Shown here piece after piece: positions 30,175-38,208 of a stretch of DNA of 50,029 nt. The first letter of the stretch is position 1; each line of letters begins with the position of its first letter. The stretch is from DASWIG01 sp965371445. GTDB taxonomy: Bacteria > Acidobacteriota > Thermoanaerobaculia > Multivoradales > J023. The notes under the pieces were generated by a model, which was not told the origin of the DNA, searched no databases, and worked only from the letters and a program-made list of their open reading frames with translations. The DNA is taken from NCBI GenBank assembly GCA_965371445.1, contig CBDUYN010000059.1:1-50029 (forward strand), read 5' to 3'. Position numbers and translations under genes: made by a program.

Positions 30175-31338
30175 ATGAACGACGACGACGCCTTCACGTG
30201 CTACTTCCGGGCTGTCATGGAGGGCAGTCTGGCAGCCGAGTCCGCCTTCGAAGCGATGTGGGCGAAGCTCCACCGTGCGCTCATGAACGAGTTGCGTCGC
30301 TCGTCGATGCGCAGCAGCCCGCCGCGTTTTGCGGGCCTCCTGGGGTACGGCACCTGGGAGTGGGGGCACCGGGACGACCCGGAGCCGACTCGTGGCCCGC
30401 TCGACGAGCTCGCCTCGGCCGCCTATGAATTCGTCGTCGACCAGCGCTGGGAACACTTCACCGACAAGCTCGCGAGCGGTTGCGAGAACGTCGACGGGTA
30501 CGTGGTGCTCTACCTGCGCGACTTTCTGCGCCAGCGACGTCAACGCAACGACCCGGTGGGGTACAGCGTGTTCACCAGTCTCCGGCGGGCACTCCGCTAC
30601 GCTGTTCGAGACGGCGAGATCTACGTCGTCAGTGGACCGAAGCAGGTCGGCAACGACACCTTTCTGGGCACCGATGCCAGGGCGTCCGCGGGCGATGCGG
30701 CCACCCCGGAGGTTCTGGGCCCACTGGTTGCGCAATGGACGGCGGAGCTTCTCCCGGATCTTGTGACCGCTCGCGGCGGCGCGCGGCGGGCGGTGGTCGA
30801 ACGCCTGCGTGGCCAGATCCGTCATCTTGCGGCGGACGGGATCCGGAGCTTCCGAGTGCAGGATCTCCTGGGACGGCTTCAACGCGAGGTTCGCGACACC
30901 TGGGCCGGCGTCCTCGAGGAGGCGACGGACGACTGGGCGATGGACGAGGCGCAGCGGATCCGGAGGCTCGTCGGATGCTTCTTGCCGCGCTTTCGCGCCG
31001 AAGAAGCCGAACACCTCGAGAGCCTCGTCGCCTGTGTTTCGGACCTGCTCGACCGCTTGCACGTCACCCGGCCGACGCGCGTCCATCTCGACACGCTGTG
31101 GGGGTACCTGCAGAGCCAGAGTCGCGACGACGATCAAGACGACGAGGCGGAGGCGGCGTCGCTGCCCAGCCGGCACGGTTTGGCGAAGGTGCTCGACATT
31201 CCACGCAATCGGATCGGTAAGCTTTTCGAGACCCTCGCCGAGCAGGTCGAGCGGTGTCGGGGTCTGCTCTCGGGAAACGTCACCTCGATCGACGAGCACC
31301 CGAGGCGGAACCACGAAAAGGAACGGCGCCATGCCTGA
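30175..31338 (+). CDS. Sigma-like DNA-binding protein of CHAT module
   Basis: Protein of 387 residues, all-helical in appearance. The first 130 residues (AFTCYFRAVMEGSLAAESAF, then YVVLYLRDFLRQRRQRNDPV) resemble a sigma region-2-like bundle, and the last 80 contain a likely helix-turn-helix (LPSRHGLAKVLDIPRNRIGK, then LFETLAEQVERCR) similar to region 4. I do not recognise a named family. The start ATG 30175 has GGAGGGCCCTC upstream. The stop overlaps the next gene by 8 bases, so the two are co-translated. An anti-sigma-like partner and a CHAT protease follow, hence the module reading. Confidence 0.6.
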   Translation: MNDDDAFTCYFRAVMEGSLAAESAFEAMWAKLHRALMNELRRSSMRSSPPRFAGLLGYGTWEWGHRDDPEPTRGPLDELASAAYEFVVDQRWEHFTDKLASGCENVDGYVVLYLRDFLRQRRQRNDPVGYSVFTSLRRALRYAVRDGEIYVVSGPKQVGNDTFLGTDARASAGDAATPEVLGPLVAQWTAELLPDLVTARGGARRAVVERLRGQIRHLAADGIRSFRVQDLLGRLQREVRDTWAGVLEEATDDWAMDEAQRIRRLVGCFLPRFRAEEAEHLESLVACVSDLLDRLHVTRPTRVHLDTLWGYLQSQSRDDDQDDEAEAASLPSRHGLAKVLDIPRNRIGKLFETLAEQVERCRGLLSGNVTSIDEHPRRNHEKERRHA

Positions 31339-32593
31339 TCCCGCCGCTCGGACGAAGATGATCGAGATGGCGCGGGATGCCCATCACCGGCAGGAGGAGA
31401 CGCGTGCGCGGCTCGTCGCCGACGCCGAACGAGCACCCAGGACCGGTGACGTCTACCACTTGGACGCCACCCCCGAGGACGCCGTTGCCTGGGTGCTCGC
31501 CGCCCGCGATCCGGCGGACGGCAGATTTCTCGTGATCCCGTGCGATGCCGGTACGCAAGTGGGCACCGCCGACGTTGCAGTGCGGGAGGATCCCGAGGCT
31601 GCCGCCCGCGTCGTACGGTGCCGCTATGCGACGTGGATCAGCGCCGAAACGCTCGACACGGCTCACCGTGTCGCTGTCTTGAGTGAAACCAGCGTCGCTC
31701 GCATCCGCGAGCGTTGGCACGACCTCGGCTCAGGTCGCGCGCTCGGTAACGCCCTCGAGCGCGCAACCGATGAGGACCCCGAATATGAGGACTGGCTTGA
31801 CGAGGTCGTCGCCCCCGCGCGGGAGACGCTACCGGCGTCCCTTCCCGAGTCCCAACCACGGCAGATGCCACCCGCGTCGCCACATCGATTCCGTCGCTAT
31901 GCTGCCGCTGCCCTCACCCTCTTCGCTCTCGGCGGCCTTCACCTCTGGCGCCAGGAGCAGCGGCTTCGTGACCTGACGACGCGGATCGATAGCGCCGAGC
32001 AGCGGCGTCAGGAGGACTTGGAGACGGCGTTAAACGAGGCTGAGGAACGTCATGGCGTGACGGTTCGGCAGTTGGAGACGGAACGGGACCGTCTGACGGC
32101 GGAACGCGACCGGTTGCGGGTAAGGGAGCACGAGCTGGAGGCGGTGGGCGCGGAGAACGAGCAAGAGGCCAGGGAGCTTCGCGACCGCGTTGCCGCTCTC
32201 GATCGGCGTCTCGTCGAGGTGGAGAAGGCGTCGGAGGTGGTCAATCCTGCCATTGCCTACTTCAGCCCGCCGGAAGAGGCCCGGCGGGGCAAGGTGGAGG
32301 TTACGCTTCGCCCGGAACAGAGCTATGTCGTCTTGTTCCTGCCGTTACGAGGGCCGTCACCGGCTCCGAGGTACCAGCTCAAGGTGCGGGTGAAAGGCGC
32401 CGAGGCGTCGATCTGGAGGAATGACCGGTTGGTGGTTCAAAAGCCGGGCGAGATCCGCGCCGGACTGCCCGTCAAGGTCTTGAAGCAAGGTGAGTACCAA
32501 CTCGAGCTGCTGGCTCTGGAAGGCGAGAAGTTCCACCGGGTCGCGGAGTACGAGCTGGTGGTGCTGGCAAGCTCCGGTACCCCGAAGGGGTAA
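31331..32593 (+). CDS. Single-pass membrane protein with coiled coil (possible anti-sigma-like regulator)
   Basis: Protein of 420 residues. Residues 1-185 are soluble and presumably cytoplasmic. One membrane helix follows (about 190-206, YAAAALTLFALGGLHLW), then a long charged coiled coil (about 207-300, TRIDSAEQRRQEDLETALNE through RDRVAALDRRLVEVEK) and a C-terminal beta domain (PEQSYVVLFLPLRGPSPAPR). That layout fits a sensor or anti-sigma protein spanning the membrane. It overlaps the sigma-like gene by 8 bases and lies 111 bases before the CHAT gene. No enzyme motif is seen; no family is recognised. Confidence 0.6.
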   Translation: MPDPAARTKMIEMARDAHHRQEETRARLVADAERAPRTGDVYHLDATPEDAVAWVLAARDPADGRFLVIPCDAGTQVGTADVAVREDPEAAARVVRCRYATWISAETLDTAHRVAVLSETSVARIRERWHDLGSGRALGNALERATDEDPEYEDWLDEVVAPARETLPASLPESQPRQMPPASPHRFRRYAAAALTLFALGGLHLWRQEQRLRDLTTRIDSAEQRRQEDLETALNEAEERHGVTVRQLETERDRLTAERDRLRVREHELEAVGAENEQEARELRDRVAALDRRLVEVEKASEVVNPAIAYFSPPEEARRGKVEVTLRPEQSYVVLFLPLRGPSPAPRYQLKVRVKGAEASIWRNDRLVVQKPGEIRAGLPVKVLKQGEYQLELLALEGEKFHRVAEYELVVLASSGTPKG

Positions 32594-32603
32594 TATCCAA
32601 CAG

Positions 32604-32632
32604 CCCAGGGTAAGCGCAAGCGCCACCCTGGG
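32604..32632 (+). terminator. Hairpin before the CHAT gene
   Basis: A perfect 8-bp stem, CCCAGGGT and ACCCTGGG, with a 13-base loop lies 10 bases after the membrane-protein stop. It has no T-run and may only attenuate transcription into the CHAT gene. Confidence 0.45.
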
Positions 32633-32704
32633 AAGATGGAGCCGACGAACCAAAACCCTGTAAAGGTTCTACAATCAGGTCGACAGATTAAGGAGGCTGG
32701 GTCC

Positions 32705-35700
32705 ATGAAGAAGATGATTGCAGGATGGCTCGTCGTGGTGGGCTTGCTGGGCGTGTCTGTGTCGGGAGCCGCTTTGGAGACGCTGGAGCGTCCGGAGTAC
32801 GGTGGTGTTGTTCTAGAAGAGGTAGGGGAAGGATCGGTGCTGGCCGAGGCTGGACTTCAAACCAACGATCTCTTGCTCTCCTGGGAGAGGCTGCCAAATC
32901 CACCGGGGAATCCTGACGGTACCCGAGGTAGGCTTAACTCGCCTTTCGACTGGATGTCGTTGGAAGTTGAGCAAGCACCGCGAGGAAAGATACGGCTGAG
33001 TGGAGTGCGGCAGGGAGAGTCAAAACGGTGGACGGTGGCCCTGGGCTTGTGGAAAGTTAAAGTGCGACCAAAGATGCCCCAACCTATGATGGATTACTAT
33101 CTCAATGGCCTGAAGCTGATCGAGGAGCAGCAATTCGTGGAGGGCATCGATGCCTTGCGGCAAGCCGTTGAAGTAGCAAATAAAAATCGAGACTGGCGTC
33201 TGCAGTGTTGGTTTTCCCTGCGCATGGGAAAAGCCTGGGCCAAGACGCGAGCCTGGGAAGATACGCAGGCGTCGTATAGAAGGGCTTTGGAGCAGGCACG
33301 GGATCCGCTGTCACAAGCCGTGATCTGGGAAGCTATAGGGGAGGCCTTCCTGCTACAGAACGAATTTGATCAGGCGCGAGACGCATTCCGCTCCGCATTG
33401 ACGATTCAAGATGAGACCTGGGGAAAAAGCCTTTCCGTTGCCAGGAGTGAGGACGACCTGGGGAACATAGCTCGGTTCGGCGGTGACCTTGCAACTGCCG
33501 AGATTCACTACCAACAGGCTTTGGACCTTAGAGAAAAGATGGCACCAGAAAGTCTCGACCTTGCTGCAAGCTTCAACAATCTGGGCACCGTCGCTGCGCT
33601 CCGTGGAGATCTAGCGACTGCGGAGGCACATTACGACCGTGCTCTGGCCCTCAGAGAAAAGCTGGCGCCCGAAAGCCTCGACCTGGCCACTAGCCTCAAC
33701 AACCTGGGAAACGTTGCCGCGTTCCGCGGCGATCTGGCGACAGCAGAAGCCTATTACAGCCGTGTTTTGGCCCTCCGAGAAAAACTGGCACCCGAAAGTC
33801 TCGATCTGGCTATCAGCTACAACAATCTGGCCAATGTCGCTGTGCATCGCGGTGACCTGATAACGGCGGAGGCTTACCATCAACGCGCTCTGATCCTCCG
33901 GGAGAAGTTGGCGCCTAATAGCCTTGCCATGGCCGACAGTTACAATAACCTAGGCGTGCTAAGAGAGACCCTTTCTGATCTCGCGGCTGCAGGGACCTAT
34001 TACCAACGCGCTCTGGCGATCTGGAAAAAGTTGGCACCTAATAGCCTCCCTTTAGCTACAGCCCTCAGCAACTTAGGAAGCGTCGCAGTGCTCCGCGGAG
34101 ATCTTACAGCGGCGGAGACCTTTTATCATGACGCTGTTACAATCCGGAAGAAGGCAGCACCCAATAGTCTAGAGCTCGCAACGAGTTTCAACAACTATGG
34201 GATTCTCGCTCGTCGACGTGGCGATCTGTCCGCCGCTGAGGAATACCACCGACGCGCCTTGGCTATCCGGAAGAAACTTGCACCTGACAGCACAGAGGTG
34301 GCTGCGAGCTTCACTAATCTGGGAAATGTATTTAAGGAGCGTGACGATCTAGTGGCAGCGGATGCTTACCACCAACGCGCCCTGGCCATCTGGGAAAACC
34401 TGGCACCTGATAGCCCTGGAATGGCCGCAGTTCTCCATAATTTGGGAATAGTCGCACTCAATCGTGGCGATCTGATTATGGCTGAATCCTACCAACAACG
34501 CGCTTTGACCATTCGAAAAAATTTGGCCCCCGAAAGCCTCTCCATGGCGATGAGTCTCAACAGTCTCGGGAATATCGCTGAAGCTCGTGGCGACCTGCTG
34601 GAGGCGGTGGCCAACCAGCAGCGCGCTCTGGCCATTTGGCAGAATCTGGCGCCTAAGAGTACAGGTGAAGCTAAGCTACTCCATGCCCTAGGTATTCTCT
34701 TCCGCAAGGACGATAGACCGCGTCAAGCAGCGGATTTCCTAGGTCGCAGTCTCGCAGCTTTGGAAGGACAGATCCGGACACTCGGCGGTTCCCATGAACT
34801 TCAGGGGAGCTTTCGAACTCGGTATCGAGAGTTTTACCGAGACACCATTGAGGTGCTTCTGGAAGCCGACCGTCACGAGGAAGCTCTCCACACCCTAGAG
34901 CGCTCCCGAGCGAGGAGTCTTCTAGCCATGTTGGCTGAAAGGGATCTCGTCTTCGCCGCCGATCTCCCAGCGGAGCCGGAGACGGAACGCCGGCGCCTTG
35001 GCGTACGTTACGACCGCGCCCTGAAAAAGATGGAAACCTTGAGCCAGACGGGGCCTAAGAAAAAAGTCGAAGCACTCCAGGATGAAATCGAAGCTCTCTA
35101 TCGAGAGCGCGACAAGCTCGTCGCCAGAATCCGCAGAGAGTACCCCAAACTCGCCGTCCTGCAATACCCACAACCCTTGGGAGCCGCGCAGATAAAGGAA
35201 CTCCTCGATCCAGGCACAGCGCTCCTCTCTTACAGCATTGGAGAAGAACAAACCGACCTCTTCGTTGTAACCCGCGACGAAGATCTCGAAGTACACTCAC
35301 TCCCCTACGGTGAGGCTGAACTGCGTCGTTACGTGACTGGTTTTCTCGGTGCCCTCGAGAGGGCGAAGGACCCTCGTCATGAACTCTTCAAAGGTGTTAA
35401 AGAAAGTGGGCAGAAGCTCTATGATATATTGATTCGACCGGTATCTGATACTTTGGAGACGCGTGATCGATTGCTAATCCTCCCCGATGGTCCTTTGCAT
35501 AACCTGCCGTTCGGCGCCCTGGTTCGATTCACTGATGGGGCCGATTCCGATCCAGAGCGAGACTGGCAGTACCTCGCAGAATGGAAACCCACCCATTACG
35601 CCCTCTCCGCAACCGTCTACGCAGAGCTCAAGAATGCTCGTCGACCTCTCAAGGACGGAGCATCCCCCCTTCTCGCTGCCTTCGGCGATCCGGCTTACGG

Positions 35701-36394
35701 TACGAAACCGACAGAAGAGCTTAACTCGCGAGAGATGGCCGATTTACGCGTTCGTTCCGCCATCCAACGTGGGCTCTTCAACTGGAATCCACTACCATAC
35801 ACCCGCCAAGAGGTCCTCCGGATCGCCGGCATGCACAAGAATGTCCAGACCTACCTGGGTGAAGGGGCAACCGAAGAGCAGGTCAAGTCCATTGGCCGGG
35901 ACGTGCGCATCCTTCACTTCGCAACCCACGGATATCTCGACGATCGTTTTCCCCTGAACTCCGCCTTAGTCTTCACCCTTCCTTCGGGCTTTTCAGAAGA
36001 CCGCGACAATGGCCTTCTCCAAGTCTGGGAAATCTTTGAAAGCGTCCGTATCGACGCCGACCTTGTTGTCATGTCGGCCTGCCAATCCGCCATTGGCGAG
36101 GAGCAGGGTGGCGAAGGACTTATCGGCCTCACCCGGGCCTTCCAGTACGCTGGCGCCCGCACTGTTGCAGCGACGCTCTGGAGCGTCAATGATCGGGCCG
36201 CGGCAGAGCTGATGATCCGCTTCTACCGTCACCTACGCTCGGGACTCCCCAAGGACGAGGCCTTGCGGGCCGCCCAGCTTGAGCTCATCCGTGGACCGAT
36301 CGAGATCACGGACAAGAACGGCAAGCGCCTGGAGCTCGACGCCTCGGCGCCCTACTACTGGGCAGCGTTCCAGGTGTTCGGCGACTGGCAGTGA
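32705..36394 (+). CDS. Secreted PDZ-TPR-CHAT protease
   Basis: Protein of 1229 residues. A signal peptide (MKKMIAGWLVVVGLLGVSVS) precedes a PDZ-like domain (about 30-115, YGGVVLEEVGEGSVLAEAGL). Then come about ten TPRs with a 42-residue period (about 255-660), each carrying a variant of ALALREKLAPESLDLA. The C-terminus is a CHAT caspase-like domain with the catalytic dyad visible: His1075 in HFATHGYLDD and Cys1126 in MSACQSAIGEE, plus TRAFQYAGARTVAATLWSV. ATG 32705 has AAGGAGG eight bases upstream, which decides against ATG 32636. CHAT proteins are proteases activated through partner domains; its target is unknown. Base composition is visibly AT-richer than the two genes before it. Confidence 0.88.
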   Translation: MKKMIAGWLVVVGLLGVSVSGAALETLERPEYGGVVLEEVGEGSVLAEAGLQTNDLLLSWERLPNPPGNPDGTRGRLNSPFDWMSLEVEQAPRGKIRLSGVRQGESKRWTVALGLWKVKVRPKMPQPMMDYYLNGLKLIEEQQFVEGIDALRQAVEVANKNRDWRLQCWFSLRMGKAWAKTRAWEDTQASYRRALEQARDPLSQAVIWEAIGEAFLLQNEFDQARDAFRSALTIQDETWGKSLSVARSEDDLGNIARFGGDLATAEIHYQQALDLREKMAPESLDLAASFNNLGTVAALRGDLATAEAHYDRALALREKLAPESLDLATSLNNLGNVAAFRGDLATAEAYYSRVLALREKLAPESLDLAISYNNLANVAVHRGDLITAEAYHQRALILREKLAPNSLAMADSYNNLGVLRETLSDLAAAGTYYQRALAIWKKLAPNSLPLATALSNLGSVAVLRGDLTAAETFYHDAVTIRKKAAPNSLELATSFNNYGILARRRGDLSAAEEYHRRALAIRKKLAPDSTEVAASFTNLGNVFKERDDLVAADAYHQRALAIWENLAPDSPGMAAVLHNLGIVALNRGDLIMAESYQQRALTIRKNLAPESLSMAMSLNSLGNIAEARGDLLEAVANQQRALAIWQNLAPKSTGEAKLLHALGILFRKDDRPRQAADFLGRSLAALEGQIRTLGGSHELQGSFRTRYREFYRDTIEVLLEADRHEEALHTLERSRARSLLAMLAERDLVFAADLPAEPETERRRLGVRYDRALKKMETLSQTGPKKKVEALQDEIEALYRERDKLVARIRREYPKLAVLQYPQPLGAAQIKELLDPGTALLSYSIGEEQTDLFVVTRDEDLEVHSLPYGEAELRRYVTGFLGALERAKDPRHELFKGVKESGQKLYDILIRPVSDTLETRDRLLILPDGPLHNLPFGALVRFTDGADSDPERDWQYLAEWKPTHYALSATVYAELKNARRPLKDGASPLLAAFGDPAYGTKPTEELNSREMADLRVRSAIQRGLFNWNPLPYTRQEVLRIAGMHKNVQTYLGEGATEEQVKSIGRDVRILHFATHGYLDDRFPLNSALVFTLPSGFSEDRDNGLLQVWEIFESVRIDADLVVMSACQSAIGEEQGGEGLIGLTRAFQYAGARTVAATLWSVNDRAAAELMIRFYRHLRSGLPKDEALRAAQLELIRGPIEITDKNGKRLELDASAPYYWAAFQVFGDWQ
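33480..34680 (+). repeat. About ten tandem 126-bp TPR-coding units
   Basis: The stretch codes for consecutive 42-residue TPR units of kinesin-light-chain type, each with an L-x-x-AEA-x-Y-x-RAL core followed by REKLAPESLDLA or a variant. DNA identity between neighbouring units is high in places (33480-33900), so copy number could change by recombination without loss of frame. Confidence 0.85.
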
Positions 36395-36878
36395 GCACCA
36401 CCCGGCGCCGTCAACGTCTCCTGGAGGATCCAGTACCCTGACTCCGACGCCGCCGACCTCGCCTGGGGACCGGCTCGCGGTTCCCGGTCCAGGATTACCC
36501 GCACCGGGATTCCCAGACCGGCTCTCCCAGCGCCGGACAGGAAGGCCCAGCTCACGACGACGACGACACCACCCCGGGGAACCGCGGCCGGGAAACCCGG
36601 CACACGGGAACGGCGCCCGGGAACGGCTGTCTGGGAGCCCACGAGGGCGTCCACGGCGCCCGGGAACGGCCGACTGGGTTTGCAAACTGAAAATCGACCT
36701 TCCAGGACGCGCAGAGCCCGTCTGGAAGCGGGCGAGCGCCGCTTCCAGGCCCGTTTTCGAATAATGCAAACGCGGCGTCTTCAAACCTGACGCGATCTTC
36801 TTGCCGTAGGGTCTCTCAAGAGCGCCGGCGAGCCACGGACGGGCCACGGGAGCCAGGCGCCGGAAAGGAGAACCCGCC
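36395..36878. other. Non-coding GC-rich spacer
   Basis: No supportable gene in 484 bases. The DNA is rich in C/G runs with repeated CGCCCGGGAACGGC (twice near 36612 and 36649) and scattered AT-poor palindromes. Open frames here lack start signals and have compositional rather than protein-like character. It looks like decayed or structural spacer DNA. The Shine-Dalgarno for the next gene (GGAAAGGAG) is at its end. Confidence 0.6.
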
Positions 36879-37811
36879 ATGAAAGTGAAAACCTCGAAAG
36901 AAATCACCGACCGGCAGGAGGCCACCACCTTCGTACTGTCTGTCTTTAAGGTCCAGGGTCCCTCAGTGGCCGACGAGGTGACCGAGCTCTTCCGTCCCGG
37001 CTTCGAGCCCGTCGAGGCGCCCGACTTCGCCGCCTCCATCTCCACCTCTGCCCGGACGCTCAAGGTCACGATCGCCGACCTGGTCGAGTCCGACGAGGCA
37101 CACTACACCGAGAAGGCGGCGCTCGCCGCCCTCCTCGACGAGCGTGCCCTGGTCACCGCGAGCTTGAAGCGCCTGCTCGTCGGCCTGCGCCGGATCCTCC
37201 TCGGACAGCACGACAAGGTGGACCTCGGCCGTCTCGGCTTCGGCGGTGAGACGTCTCGCGAGCCTCTGCCGCTCCTGCGTCAGGGGGAGCGCATCGTCGC
37301 CGTCGTCGACGGCGACGAGCTCGCGGACATCCTTGGAGAGCCCCTCTTTGCCGGGGCCACCTTCGATCCGACGCTCTACCGCGACGAGATCCGGCAGGCG
37401 GTCGCGGCGTTGCGGTCCGTCCTCGACCGGATCGGCAAGGCCCAGCGCACGGTCGAGCCCGACTGGTGCCGCCTCGTCGGACGCGACGACCTCGCCGAGC
37501 GCATCCGTCCGTCCGTGTCGCGTCCGGGGCGGACGGAAAAGGAGATTCCGGCCGAGATCCCGGCTCCCGGGCGAAGCGACCCCGGGTCGCTCGTCCGGGA
37601 CGAGGAGCGCACCGGGGAGCTCCGCGATCCGGGGGACCAGGAGGCGAGCAGCGTGGAGGCCGTGGCCGAAAGGAAGATGGTAGGATCGGAGGGTCATGTG
37701 GATCACCCGGATTCAGCTGAAGAGGGTTCGCGGTTTCCGCGATCTGGATCTTCGTCTCACGGCTCCCAATCACCTCGTTCCCCGTCGGGTCACGCTGATC
37801 ATCGGCCGTAA
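36879..37811 (+). CDS. Hypothetical protein upstream of truncated ATPase
   Basis: Protein of up to 310 residues starting MKVKTSKEITDRQEATTFVL with GGAAAGGAG upstream. It is mainly helical (ALLDERALVTASLKRLLVGL, then RRILLGQHDKVDLGR) with a middle beta part (GERIVAVVDGDELADILG). The last 45 residues or so (SGSSSHGSQSPRSPSGHADH) overlap the ATPase frame by 116 bases and look like read-through of non-coding phase, so the natural end may be near 37680 with the stop lost. I do not recognise the family. The spacing suggests it was co-transcribed with the ATPase. Confidence 0.5.
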   Translation: MKVKTSKEITDRQEATTFVLSVFKVQGPSVADEVTELFRPGFEPVEAPDFAASISTSARTLKVTIADLVESDEAHYTEKAALAALLDERALVTASLKRLLVGLRRILLGQHDKVDLGRLGFGGETSREPLPLLRQGERIVAVVDGDELADILGEPLFAGATFDPTLYRDEIRQAVAALRSVLDRIGKAQRTVEPDWCRLVGRDDLAERIRPSVSRPGRTEKEIPAEIPAPGRSDPGSLVRDEERTGELRDPGDQEASSVEAVAERKMVGSEGHVDHPDSAEEGSRFPRSGSSSHGSQSPRSPSGHADHRP

Positions 37812-37992
37812 CGGCACCCGCAAGACGACGTTGCTGCGTGCCATCGCTGTCGGTGTCTGCGACTATCCGGACGCCTCTGATCTGCTCTCGCGTCCGATCG
37901 CCGGGATCCTCGCCGAGGGAGCGGACCAAGGTGAAATCACGCTCCAGCTCAGCGCAGGGGACGGCGAAGGCTCCGCGAACCGCTCAGCTTGA
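37696..37992 (+). pseudogene. N-terminal fragment of RecF/SMC-like AAA ATPase
   Basis: 98 residues starting MWITRIQLKRVRGFRDLDLR, which is the usual opening of RecF/SMC-type ATPases (first strand, then a Walker A). The nucleotide loop reads IIGRNGTRKTTLLRA; the invariant Gly before Lys is Arg here. GGAGGGTC precedes the ATG. The frame stops after about 90 residues, far short of the 400 or more expected, and the sequence after it matches the end of the CHAT gene instead. It therefore appears truncated by a recombination event rather than complete. Confidence 0.65.
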
Positions 37993-38044
37993 GCTCATCC
38001 GTGGGCTGATCGAGGTGAAGCGTCCTCGTCGACTCGTCCAATGA
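37981..38044 (+). pseudogene. Duplicate fragment of a CHAT-gene 3' region
   Basis: The 20 bases CAGCTTGAGCTCATCCGTGG at 37985-38004 are identical to 36275-36294 inside the CHAT gene, and the flanks match at about 34 of 40 bases. In frame they read AQLELIRGLIEVKRP, against AQLELIRGPIEITDK in the CHAT protein. This is the tail of a second CHAT-like gene, joined directly to the ATPase fragment. Confidence 0.7.
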
Positions 38045-38208
38045 GCCGATGAACTGGCCTCATCGTAGTTGAGCCGGACTTGCAGCGCCAGCACCCAAGA
38101 AAATCTTGATCCCGATGACCTTATGAGTCCAACTCTTTCGCGTTTACCTAGTAGAGGAGTCCGATTCTCCTCACGAAGGTGACTAACCTAGCTCCAAAAG
38201 GACAGAAC

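Noticed and set aside
33480..34680. Regular repeats suspected as a CRISPR array
   Set aside because: The 126-bp units are translated TPR modules in one open frame, without short identical repeats or variable spacers.
37990..37992. TGA ending the ATPase fragment as another selenocysteine codon
   Set aside because: The sequence beyond it is a CHAT-gene duplicate in another frame, not a continuation of an ATPase, so this is a true break.
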